From positions 1 to 22,256 of IMG/VR virus record IMGVR_UViG_3300022602_000466: a stretch of 22,256 bases of DNA, one strand, 5' to 3'. Every line of letters starts with the position of its first letter. The first letter of the stretch is position 1. The position numbers and the translations under genes were made by a program. This DNA comes from a virus. Positions 5,321 to 11,621 of the stretch are shown piece by piece. The notes beneath the pieces were generated by a model. It saw nothing but the letters and a program-made list of their open reading frames with translations. It made no database searches and had not been told where the DNA came from.

Positions 5321-5361
5321 TTATTAGGGCCGATTCGCCACCAATGCAAGCGCTAATTGCA
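5321..5361 (-). promoter_or_regulatory. conserved early promoter cassette, copy B
   Basis: The minus strand has TGCAATTAGCGCTTGCA (5345-5361), -35 TTGCAT (5344-5349), a 17-bp spacer with GCGAATCGG and -10 TAATAA (5321-5326). The dyad includes the last codons and TAG stop of the upstream gene. The leader lacks TTGTCAGCAA but has GCGAATCAC before the AAGGA site. The dyad is identical to copy A at 7151-7167. Confidence 0.75.
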
Positions 5362-5793
5362 TATCCCTGCGAATATCTCGCTTGCATCATAAACCGCGCT
5401 TTCCTCGGTGATACGCGCCACCATCGCCAGCGTTATCCTAGGGGCAAGAGGTTGCAGCTTGATCCGCTCGCGGTACTTGCGCCGCGCCGCCTTGCCTCTT
5501 GCGTCGCGTACCGCCTCAGGCGAACCCCATGACAGGTGCATAGGATTCATGCAGCGGCGATTGCAGCACGTTGCCAGCACTTGCCCGCCAATAGGGGCCG
5601 GCCCATTGATCAATTCGCACAATAGCAGTTGTGCGCTCTTGCTCGTGCCATTGGCGCTTAGCACTGGTCGGCCCGGAAAGGGCCATATATCGCAATCCTC
5701 ATAGGTTAGGCTCATGAGCCTAGAATCGTCGCTTAACCATTTATAAGCCGCACTTTTGCGAAGGGGGGTCGGTATCTCGATGCTATTAGACAT
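5353..5793 (-). CDS. degenerate HNH-type zinc-binding protein
   Basis: This 146-residue protein from ATG at 5793 has AAAGGA upstream. The middle reads LLLCELINGPAPIGGQVLATCCNRRCMNPMHLSWG (about residues 57-90), the layout of phage HNH proteins (C.N..C.NP.HL..G). However, the His normally found just before the first Cys pair is Ala-Thr here (QVLATCC). A basic linker and a possible helix-turn-helix (RITLAMVARITEE) follow. Family knowledge suggests a homing-type nuclease; the missing His suggests loss of cleavage and retained DNA binding. It is the first gene left of the divergent region. Longer upstream starts lack a ribosome binding site. Confidence 0.7.
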   Translation of the reverse strand: MSNSIEIPTPLRKSAAYKWLSDDSRLMSLTYEDCDIWPFPGRPVLSANGTSKSAQLLLCELINGPAPIGGQVLATCCNRRCMNPMHLSWGSPEAVRDARGKAARRKYRERIKLQPLAPRITLAMVARITEESAVYDASEIFAGICN

Positions 5794-5970
5794 AATTATC
5801 CTTTCAAGGTGTTTATTAGCCTGCATTATAGAGCGGGGATAATGGGGTATAATAGAGCCTTTATAAATCACCATCCTTTGGTAGGTGTATAGCCCGGTTA
5901 ATTACAAGGGGTGTTAGGCACGTTTCGGCATATTAGCTATTAGACATTTTAGGCCTAATAATTAACCGTT

Positions 5971-5986
5971 CTATCCATTAGGATAG
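5971..5986. promoter_or_regulatory. perfect 6-bp inverted repeat CTATCC-ATTA-GGATAG
   Basis: A perfect stem with 4-base loop lies in the divergent region. No T-run follows on either strand, so an operator or structured RNA is more likely than a terminator. Confidence 0.35.
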
Positions 5987-6161
5987 CTAGGCATATTGCG
6001 CTTTTGCGTTTTTTATGTCAAGCGGTGTTTTATTGCGTTGTTTCAAGAGGTTATGAGCGTTTTGGAGCTTAGGCTCTAATGTCCCGTTTTATGGTGAGTG
6101 TATAACAGAGTAATTTAACTAATTAACGCAAGTGCCAAGCGGGGGGTGAGTTTAGGGGGAT

Positions 6162-6175
6162 TATCATATATGATA
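6162..6175. promoter_or_regulatory. 14-bp palindrome TATCATATATGATA, operator candidate
   Basis: A perfect palindrome lies about 20 bases upstream of the rightward -35 box at 6194, followed by an extra TGATA half-site. This is the position of an activator or repressor site for the 6255 gene. It is not seen elsewhere in the window. Confidence 0.45.
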
Positions 6176-6193
6176 TGATACCCCAAACGCCCC

Positions 6194-6221
6194 TTGCTTG
6201 TGGCGGGATTTATGGTAAGGT
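6194..6221 (+). promoter_or_regulatory. rightward promoter candidate (TTGCTT-16-TAAGGT)
   Basis: TTGCTT at 6194-6199 and TAAGGT at 6216-6221 are 16 bp apart. The boxes resemble cassette A at 7163-7191 (TTGCAT, TAAGGT). The leader contains CGAATCGGAG, as in the leftward operons, which serves as the ribosome binding site of the gene at 6255. Confidence 0.5.
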
Positions 6222-6254
6222 GAAGGCGGATAAAACGAATCGGAGATTAGAGAT

Positions 6255-6635
6255 ATGACCTCGTATAAGATTGCACCGATCACTTTCGCACAAGTCAGTA
6301 AGGGCGAATGTTTTGAGTGTGGCGGCAATCTGTACCGCAAGCGCTCAAGCCGCACGGCTGAGATTGTCGCCACGCGCCAATGCAACGGCTTGGCAAGCGT
6401 TCATCGCCGCTATGCCGGCGTTTGGGGCTATTTCAGCAATCCCGACAGGGTGAACCATAATCTAAGCGACTTCCAGCCCTGTGTACGTCGCTTTGCGGCA
6501 AGCGGCAAAGCCATACACCGCAAGATTAACCTCAATGCGGTTAACTTCGCAGTCAAAAAACTAGAACAAGCGCTTAGCTACACGCCACTAAGTGAAGCGC
6601 TTAGCTACACGCCACTAAGTGAAGCGCTTAGCTAA
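6255..6635 (+). CDS. conserved small phage protein with duplicated C-terminus
   Basis: This 126-residue protein starts MTSYKIAPITFAQVSKGECFECGGNLYRKRSSRTAEIVA. The N-terminal pattern (KGE.F...GN.Y.KRS.RTAE) is common in small uncharacterised phage proteins. Two Cys in CFEC are followed by further single Cys. The C-terminus is built of two and a half copies of ALSYTPLSE, from a 27-bp DNA repeat. CGGAG lies 9 bases before the ATG. It overlaps the next gene by TAATG. Function unknown. Confidence 0.8.
   Translation: MTSYKIAPITFAQVSKGECFECGGNLYRKRSSRTAEIVATRQCNGLASVHRRYAGVWGYFSNPDRVNHNLSDFQPCVRRFAASGKAIHRKINLNAVNFAVKKLEQALSYTPLSEALSYTPLSEALS
6569..6634. repeat. 27-bp direct repeat, 2.4 copies, at gene end
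   Basis: Two perfect 27-bp units (6569-6595, 6596-6622) and a 12-base partial third (6623-6634) are present. Each unit codes for nine residues. Units contain inverted arms (CTTAG/CTAAG, GCGCTT/AAGCGC), so slippage through a hairpin could have made the duplication. The third copy ends in the TAA stop overlapping the next ATG. Confidence 0.95.
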
Positions 6636-7150
6636 TGCTCGACTCACAATGGCCGCTAAGCCATGCGCTCAAAGTTTGGCACGCATTGCACAAGCCCGCC
6701 CAGCCCGGCGATTCCTTCGTATCGCCTAGCGGCCAGCTATTCGTCGTGCATGCCCGCGCCTATTACCGCTTCACTGGGCGCAAGAATCCAATAGTTGCAT
6801 TGGACTGGCAAAGCCATTGCGCCTTGTGCGGTGAGCCCTACGTGTTTCGCAAGTATCTATTTGCGCGCAGCATGATCCGCACCTGCCCCGCGCATAGGGG
6901 CGCTATGCCGCCAGCGCCGCGCCCTAAGCGCGATAAGCCGGCGCGCGCACCCTATGTGCCGCCCGCGCCGTTCCGTGACTTCATAGTGGCTGAGCTAGAG
7001 GCACTGGCGCAAGCCGGTGCAACTATGCCGCGCGATGAATTGGAAGAATACCTGATCGACAGGATAGAGCGCGGCGAGGGGCGTGACGCCCGTTGCCAGA
7101 ATGTTAGGCGCGTATTGGCGCAACTAGAGGCGCAAGGCTTAGTTGCATGA
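6635..7150 (+). CDS. hypothetical zinc-ribbon-like phage protein
   Basis: This 171-residue protein starts MLDSQWPLSHALKVWHALHKPAQPGDSF. Residues 60-86 read SHCALCGEPYVFRKYLFARSMIRTCP, with CxxC plus a later C..H that may bind zinc. A Pro/Lys/Arg linker follows. The C-terminal domain (FRDFIVAELEALAQAGATMPRDELEEYLIDRIERG ... NVRRVLAQLEAQGLVA) resembles a winged helix of primase- or replication-related proteins, but this is weak. The start is coupled by TAATG. The stop directly abuts the dyad of cassette A. A DNA-binding role is possible. Confidence 0.75.
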   Translation: MLDSQWPLSHALKVWHALHKPAQPGDSFVSPSGQLFVVHARAYYRFTGRKNPIVALDWQSHCALCGEPYVFRKYLFARSMIRTCPAHRGAMPPAPRPKRDKPARAPYVPPAPFRDFIVAELEALAQAGATMPRDELEEYLIDRIERGEGRDARCQNVRRVLAQLEAQGLVA

Positions 7151-7191
7151 TGCAATTAGCGCTTGCATTGCTAGCTGGCCAGCGTTAAGGT
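7151..7191 (+). promoter_or_regulatory. conserved promoter cassette, copy A (rightward)
   Basis: TGCAATTAGCGCTTGCA at 7151-7167 is identical to copy B on the other strand. The -35 TTGCAT (7163-7168), 17-bp spacer and -10 TAAGGT (7186-7191) follow. The GCGAATCG spacer box is absent here, and the leader has GATTCGAT before the start codon. It drives the small gene at 7224. Confidence 0.7.
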
Positions 7192-7223
7192 GGCGCTAGT
7201 TAAACAGGATAAGGTGATTCGAT

Positions 7224-7400
7224 ATGGGCGACTCGGTTGGTATCTCAGTCTCAGACATAGACCCTCTCTTTGGCGAAGGCGTGATTGATTGCACCGCGTT
7301 TAAAGTATGGTACGCGGATTATATGGCAGAATACGCCGTTCCTTACGATTTAACCGTAGGACACGTTAGGCGCTACCTAGAAGAAACAAGCGACGCATAG
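7224..7400 (+). CDS. 58-residue small acidic protein
   Basis: ATG at 7224 opens a 58-codon frame, MGDSVGISVSDIDPLFGEG ... CTAFKVWYADYMAEY ... LTVGHVRRYLEETSDA. AAGGTG lies 7 bases before the start, and promoter cassette A precedes it with nothing else between. It ends just before a GC-rich hairpin. It is a clear standalone transcription unit of unknown function and below usual gene-calling length. Confidence 0.75.
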   Translation: MGDSVGISVSDIDPLFGEGVIDCTAFKVWYADYMAEYAVPYDLTVGHVRRYLEETSDA

Positions 7401-7408
7401 CCTTAACC

Positions 7409-7433
7409 GGCGCGGCCCTAAGCAAGCCGCGCC
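7409..7433 (+). terminator. GC-rich hairpin after 7224 gene
   Basis: GGCGCGGC (7409-7416) pairs with GCCGCGCC (7426-7433) around a 9-base loop. No T-run follows, so it is a weak intrinsic terminator or an end-protecting hairpin. It closes the early rightward unit. Confidence 0.45.
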
Positions 7434-7655
7434 CCTCTCCACTGCTAATAGCGGGATTGCTTTTTACCATGAACCGCGAGGCCCCCCGCCTCCCGCTTCT
7501 GAGAGAAAATGATGAGGTAGGGTGTTACTCTGCCCCGATCCCACATACGCACAAAACCCAAAAAATTTCCGGCAAAATTTTACAAAACTATAAACGCAAC
7601 CGCCACTTGCAATTCCGTCACAGGATTTCCCATTTCGGCTTTGCCCATAAAATTT

Positions 7656-7684
7656 TTGCAAAATCCCCCGCCAACTGCTACACA
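7656..7684 (+). promoter_or_regulatory. possible promoter placing transcript start at the ATG
   Basis: TTGCAA (7656-7661), 17 bp, then TGC-TACACA (-10 at 7679-7684, extended -10 TG) lie so that transcription would begin at about 7690, the start codon of the next gene. The -10 is weak. The stretch 7434-7655 otherwise holds no supported gene, only AT-rich runs such as AAAATTTT. Confidence 0.3.
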
Positions 7685-7689
7685 GCACC

Positions 7690-8268
7690 ATGCGACACGC
7701 CTTATCCCTCATCGCCCTTCTACCCTCAGCCGCACTGGCACAGCAGATCACGGCAGACCGTCCCGGTATCGGCGTCGACCCTGAAGTTGTGCCGCAATGG
7801 ACCTTGCAGCCCGAGATGGGAACCGACAGCAAGGAGATCCGGCTAGGCGTGCTGCCTCACCTCGAACTAGACCGCGACGACACAAGCTGGGGCGCCAAGG
7901 TCGCGCTCACCGACGCTAGGCTAAAGACCTCGCTGAAGCTGTCTTACGACAACGCTCTACACCCCATAGCCGAAGTGCCGGCCAACTACACCTTCAGCGA
8001 TAGGTTCAACCTCGGCTTGGATGCGTCATGGGCCAAGAGCCAGCAGACCTACGCCGCCGAGTTTAACTACACACCCACCAACCGCTTGACGATCACGCCA
8101 ACGCTCTACCACGACGGCAAGACGCGCGCTGCGCTATTCGCCGCGTGGATAGTACCGCGCCACAACAACGCGCAGTTCGACCTCGGATACGACAAGCACA
8201 AGGTCAGCGTCGGGATCAGCACCGCGCTGAACTTCAAAGATGTGTTGCACCCGCATATAAAGAGTTGA
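7690..8268 (+). CDS. outer-membrane beta-barrel-like protein (MetA/transporter type)
   Basis: This 192-residue protein has a clear signal peptide, MRHALSLIALLPSAALAQ with an AxA-type cleavage site near residues 16-18. The mature part starts ITADRPGIGVDPEVVPQWTLQPEMGTD and continues with alternating strands (SWGAKVALTDARLKTSLKLSYDN, FNLGLDASWAKSQQTYAAEFNYTPTNRLTITPTLYHDGK). The DRP...VP...LQ.E opening resembles the MetA-pathway-of-phenol-degradation family of outer membrane proteins, although this one is short. No SD is seen upstream. It stands apart from phage morphogenesis genes and may be a host-derived lysogenic or superinfection gene. The role is inference. Confidence 0.65.
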   Translation: MRHALSLIALLPSAALAQQITADRPGIGVDPEVVPQWTLQPEMGTDSKEIRLGVLPHLELDRDDTSWGAKVALTDARLKTSLKLSYDNALHPIAEVPANYTFSDRFNLGLDASWAKSQQTYAAEFNYTPTNRLTITPTLYHDGKTRAALFAAWIVPRHNNAQFDLGYDKHKVSVGISTALNFKDVLHPHIKS

Positions 8269-8300
8269 CAAGTCTACACAGCGCGCATAGGATCAAGCGC

Positions 8301-8858
8301 ATGAGCAAACGAGCAAACATAGCACCGCACACATTGCAAAAATTGCTGGAGTACAACCCAGAAACCGGAAAACTGATGTGGAAGCCACGTGCGCGCGAAT
8401 GGTTCCAAAGTGACATGCTGTGCCGTGCTTGGAACACGCGCTGCGCGGGAAAAGAAGCGTTTAATACCAGAGGTGCCAATGGCTATTTGTGCGGAGGCGT
8501 ACTCGGCCAGATGAGATACGCGCATCGGGTAGCTTGGGCTGTCCGTCACGGTGAGTGGCCTCTAAAGGAAATAGACCACATCAACCACATACGCACGGAC
8601 AACAGACTCGTGAATTTGAGAGAAGTAGACCACGCAACGAATCACAAAAACCGGGGAGTTCGCTCTGACAATAGCAGCGGAGTAACCGGGGTGACGTGGC
8701 GAGAGGATTGCAAAAAATGGGTAGCCCGAATAAAGGACGGTCCAGAGCATCGTGTCGTAGGATATTTTGAGACACTGAACGAGGCGGCTGAAGCGCGTAA
8801 AATGGCAGATAAGCTATGTGGGTTCCATGCGAACCACGGGGTTGTAGAAACAGCATAA
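8301..8858 (+). CDS. HNH endonuclease with AP2 DNA-binding domain
   Basis: This 185-residue protein from ATG at 8301 has AGGA 9 bases upstream. The N-terminal domain LLEYNPETGKLMWKPR leads into the HNH motif: RYAHRVAWA (His75), then EIDHINHIRTDNRLVNLREV (Asp92-His93, Asn101, Asn105). Residues 125-180 form an AP2-type domain (SSGVTGVTWREDCKKW ... GYFETLNEAAEARKMAD). The family consists of freestanding or intron-borne homing endonucleases that nick DNA at specific sites. All catalytic residues look intact. Its TAA overlaps the ATG of the terminase small subunit. A longer upstream frame overlapping the membrane protein gene is not used. Confidence 0.9.
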   Translation: MSKRANIAPHTLQKLLEYNPETGKLMWKPRAREWFQSDMLCRAWNTRCAGKEAFNTRGANGYLCGGVLGQMRYAHRVAWAVRHGEWPLKEIDHINHIRTDNRLVNLREVDHATNHKNRGVRSDNSSGVTGVTWREDCKKWVARIKDGPEHRVVGYFETLNEAAEARKMADKLCGFHANHGVVETA

Positions 8859-9562
8859 TGGTCTTTCAGAAAGCGCCTTTACAACTTGCCCCTCCAATCG
8901 CGCGGGCAAAGTATAAATCCAAACAAGCCAAAACGCTTGTGCAGGAGAGTACTAATCAGCCTGAAGGGCCGATGCAGGGGTTCAGCGCGTTTGATGCGGC
9001 GGATTATACGGTACTGGCGCCCAAAGCTGGCAAAAACGGAGAGGATCGGTACTTAACGGTATCGCCGCTGCGCGCAGTTATGGCGGAACAAAATGGGGTA
9101 GCGGAGCACATCGTAACAGAACGAACCAGACAAGGTGTGCTCTACGGCGCTGGACTAGGAATGGAGCACAAAGTGCTCGCGCGTATCATGGGGCTACCGC
9201 TAGAACGGCTTCAAGAACTATACCCAACCGAGTTGGAGACAGCCACACATTTGATGATGTCCGACATCACCACAAATCTCTACGGTATCGCGCGAGATCC
9301 ACGCCACACCTCCTCGGTGAAAGCCGCTACCTACCTGCTAGGCAAGTTGGGCAACCGTGTGTATCAGGAGGCGCGCGTGGCGCAGAACGCTCTGGCGGTG
9401 AACCCAACGACGCGGACCATAGACCCCTCGTCTTTGAGCGAAGATCAGAGGAGCGCTCTGCGCCAGATCATCATGTCGGCCATGCAGCTAGCAACCCCCG
9501 GCGCGGCGCCGCTGGAGGGTGAGTACGACGAGGTGGATGAAGATGGAGAGGAGTTGCTATGA
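8858..9562 (+). CDS. terminase small subunit (putative)
   Basis: This 234-residue protein from ATG at 8858 overlaps the preceding stop (TAATG). Residues 95-125 (VLYGAGLGMEHKVLARIMGLPLERLQELY) form a helix-turn-helix like those of terminase small subunits. They are followed by a helical region ETATHLMMSDITTNLYGIARD ... VKAATYLLGKLGNRVYQ suited to oligomerisation, and an acidic tail (EGEYDEVDEDGEELL). Position just before the large subunit supports the role: recognising phage DNA and presenting it to TerL. Alternative start Met39 is possible. Identification rests on context and fold pattern. Confidence 0.7.
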   Translation: MVFQKAPLQLAPPIARAKYKSKQAKTLVQESTNQPEGPMQGFSAFDAADYTVLAPKAGKNGEDRYLTVSPLRAVMAEQNGVAEHIVTERTRQGVLYGAGLGMEHKVLARIMGLPLERLQELYPTELETATHLMMSDITTNLYGIARDPRHTSSVKAATYLLGKLGNRVYQEARVAQNALAVNPTTRTIDPSSLSEDQRSALRQIIMSAMQLATPGAAPLEGEYDEVDEDGEELL

Positions 9563-9684
9563 TGAGCAATTTCATATTGGCTATGCTGCTCACGATGCTG
9601 GTGTGGTGCGCAGTGCAGATCGCGGATTGGCTGGCCGGGATCGTCATGGATATGGTAGAGCCAGACGATGATGACGAGATGTAG
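9559..9684 (+). CDS. 41-residue hydrophobic membrane protein
   Basis: ATG at 9559 overlaps the TGA of the terminase small subunit (ATGA). The 41-codon frame reads MMSNFILAMLLTMLVWCAV, then QIADWLAGIVMDMV and an acidic tail EPDDDDEM. A membrane helix at residues 4-20 and an amphipathic second segment are visible. Both adjacent ATGs are in frame. It may be a holin-like or membrane-anchoring small protein; nothing more specific can be said. Confidence 0.6.
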   Translation: MMSNFILAMLLTMLVWCAVQIADWLAGIVMDMVEPDDDDEM

Positions 9685-9694
9685 GAGATAGACT

Positions 9695-9754
9695 GTGCAG
9701 TTCATAATCATGGTGTTGCTACTGGTCCTTGTTTTGCAGATGGACGAGAAATAG
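9695..9754 (+). CDS. 19-residue hydrophobic peptide
   Basis: GTG at 9695 follows AGGAG at 8 bases and opens a 19-codon frame, MQFIIMVLLLVLVLQMDEK, ending TAG 3 bases before the terminase large subunit ATG. It is almost entirely a single membrane helix. The good ribosome binding site and exact fit between genes argue for translation, perhaps for coupling with TerL; a peptide role is unproven. Confidence 0.45.
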   Translation: MQFIIMVLLLVLVLQMDEK

Positions 9755-9757
9755 CAT

Positions 9758-11404
9758 ATGGCTTCGCCCCCATTCGACATCAGCCAGATAGATGTGGAAG
9801 CACAGCTTCTAGAACTCGACCGATTCGAGTGCGAAGAATCGCTCATGGTGTTTCTGGAGCGTGCATGGCCGCATTTTGACCCGGCTGATTTCGACACCAA
9901 TTGGCATATCGAGGCGGTAGCCGAACACATTGAAGCGGTAGCTGACGTCACCGCAGACGGCGACGGCATTCGCAGGCTGATAATCAATGTTCCGCCCCGG
10001 TCTTGCAAGACCTCTATCTGCTCTATCGCTATGCCTGCTTGGATTTGGTGCCAGCGCAACAAAGGGCCAAATAGCGGCCCACATGTTAAGATGCTGTACG
10101 TCAGCTACAACGAAGGGCTGAGCCGTGAGCACAGCGTTGCGTGCCGACGTCTGGTGAAGTCTGAGTGGTATCAAGAGCGATGGCCGCATGTGCAAATCGC
10201 AGACGACGTGGATAACCTGTCAAAATTTGAAACTACATCGGGCGGTGCGCGTACCATATCGAGTATCGGCGCGCGCGTTACCGGCAAGGGCGCGGACATC
10301 ATTATTCTGGATGACCCGAACGCCACCAACGACGTCTCCGACCTGAAGCTAAAGGAAGTCACCGACTATTTCGACAACACGCTGCGATCGCGCCTAAACA
10401 ACCCAAAAACCGGCGCGATCATACTCGTGCAGCAGCGCACTTCGGAAACTGACTTAACGGGGCACATCCTCGAAAAGTATACTGAAGATGGGTTTCAGCA
10501 TTTGATGATTCCGATGCAGTACGAACCGGATCGCTCTTATGAAACATCTATCGGGTGGAAAGACCCCCGCACAGAACCGGGGCAGCTACTATGGCCAGAA
10601 CGCTTCGATGAAAAGTTTGTTGCTGCGGAACGTAGGAATAAGTACGTATATTCCGGGCAGTATCAACAACGTCCGGACCCTGTAGGCGGATCTATAATAC
10701 TGCGAGACTGGTGGCAACTGTGGGAGGAAAAGAAATTTCCGCCTATGGACTACATTGTTGCGTCTATGGATACCGCCTATACTACCAAAACCGAAAACGA
10801 CCCATCTGCTATGACTGTATGGGGGGTGTTTACTACCGACCAACACTCAGTAGCTGGGCGTACAATAGGCTCGGATGGGCGCCCATCATATTTCGCCCGC
10901 TCGCTTAACGAGACGGCCCCAAAAGTCATGCTATTGTATGCATGGGCGGAACGGCTAGAGTTCCACGATCTCATACGTAAGGTGGATGACACGGTAGCTA
11001 AATTCCGCGATATGCCCATGCCCATAGATAGGATAATCATAGAAAACAAAGCATCGGGCATATCACTAGCGCAGGAACTGCGCCGGCTTTACACATCTGC
11101 TGATTTTGCGGTGCAACTATCAGACCCTAAAAGCGCGGACAAAATGGCTAGACTATATTCGGTGCAGCATCTGTTCGAGGAGGGTATGGTTTATGCCCCC
11201 GACAAACCGTGGGCCGAGATGGTTATCACGCAAGTAGGTCAATTTCCAAAAGGCCGAAATGACGATTTATGCGACACAACATCCCAAGCTATTAGACACT
11301 TACGCGACATCGGCTTGCTGACGCGCTCCGCTGAACGCATCGAGGAGATCGAGTCGCGGGTTATTTACCCCAATGGGCAAGACGTGCCCCTATACCCCGC
11401 ATAG
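9758..11404 (+). CDS. terL: terminase large subunit
   Basis: This 548-residue packaging motor has an N-terminal ATPase and a C-terminal nuclease. Visible motifs are Walker A-like NVPPRSCKTS (residues 78-86), Walker B IIILDD (181-186), coupling motif LVQQRTSETD (223-232), and RNase H-like nuclease residues SMDTAY (Asp338), IIEN (Glu429) and GRNDDLCD (Asp502/503). It cuts concatemeric DNA and pumps it into the prohead through the portal. Walker A has Cys where many P-loops have Gly, as in the PPRxxKS/T variants of phage terminases. Length is normal. GAGAA precedes ATG at 9758. By eye its DNA is less GC-rich than the portal gene. Confidence 0.95.
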   Translation: MASPPFDISQIDVEAQLLELDRFECEESLMVFLERAWPHFDPADFDTNWHIEAVAEHIEAVADVTADGDGIRRLIINVPPRSCKTSICSIAMPAWIWCQRNKGPNSGPHVKMLYVSYNEGLSREHSVACRRLVKSEWYQERWPHVQIADDVDNLSKFETTSGGARTISSIGARVTGKGADIIILDDPNATNDVSDLKLKEVTDYFDNTLRSRLNNPKTGAIILVQQRTSETDLTGHILEKYTEDGFQHLMIPMQYEPDRSYETSIGWKDPRTEPGQLLWPERFDEKFVAAERRNKYVYSGQYQQRPDPVGGSIILRDWWQLWEEKKFPPMDYIVASMDTAYTTKTENDPSAMTVWGVFTTDQHSVAGRTIGSDGRPSYFARSLNETAPKVMLLYAWAERLEFHDLIRKVDDTVAKFRDMPMPIDRIIIENKASGISLAQELRRLYTSADFAVQLSDPKSADKMARLYSVQHLFEEGMVYAPDKPWAEMVITQVGQFPKGRNDDLCDTTSQAIRHLRDIGLLTRSAERIEEIESRVIYPNGQDVPLYPA

Positions 11405-11414
11405 GAGATTTAAG

Positions 11415-11621
11415 ATGATACAGATACCCGCCACTTGCGTCGTGGACGAACTCGGTGGTATGCAGTACGCGGTGGAAGTTACCGGCGCATTGGCTTGGGC
11501 TGACCACCGCAGAACTTACACGCTGAAGGCCACATCCGAGAAGGAAGCGGCTATGCAGGCTATGCAGGATTTCTCAGATGAGATAGAGGCCCTGCAATAC
11601 GCCGAACAGAAGGACGACTAA
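11415..11621 (+). CDS. hypothetical small protein between TerL and portal
   Basis: This is a 68-residue protein from ATG at 11415 with AGGAG 9 bases upstream. It begins MIQIPATCVVDELGGMQYAVEV and has a strand-rich first half. A helical end EKEAAMQAMQDFSDEIEALQ follows. It stops directly before the portal ATG (TAAATG). No family is recognised; its position suggests a packaging or portal accessory role. Confidence 0.75.
   Translation: MIQIPATCVVDELGGMQYAVEVTGALAWADHRRTYTLKATSEKEAAMQAMQDFSDEIEALQYAEQKDD

Larger units (their letters stand above)
5794..6254. promoter_or_regulatory. AT-rich divergent control region
   Basis: This 461-base stretch without a convincing gene separates leftward from rightward transcription. 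It is visibly richer in A and T than its surroundings. It holds a CTATCC-ATTA-GGATAG hairpin, a 14-bp palindrome TATCATATATGATA, several T-rich runs, TATAAT at 5825-5830 on the minus strand, and a rightward promoter near 6194-6221. It is a plausible early promoter/operator switch and possibly a replication start. I cannot separate these possibilities by reading alone. Confidence 0.5.

Noticed and set aside
5279-5390. Extended start for the gene at 4917-5279
   Set aside because: The extension runs through promoter cassette B, whereas ATG at 5279 has a good ribosome site.
7457-7846. Rightward ORF of 129 codons over the upstream region of the membrane protein
   Set aside because: It overlaps the signal-peptide gene in another frame and lacks a ribosome site and coding character.
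8145-8300. Longer N-terminus for the HNH-AP2 gene
   Set aside because: It would overlap 120 bases of the outer-membrane gene and encodes out-of-family Arg/Gln-rich sequence; ATG at 8301 begins the family domain.
9445-10062. Minus-strand ORF of 205 codons over TerS/TerL start
   Set aside because: It is Ser-rich shadow sequence opposite well-supported genes.
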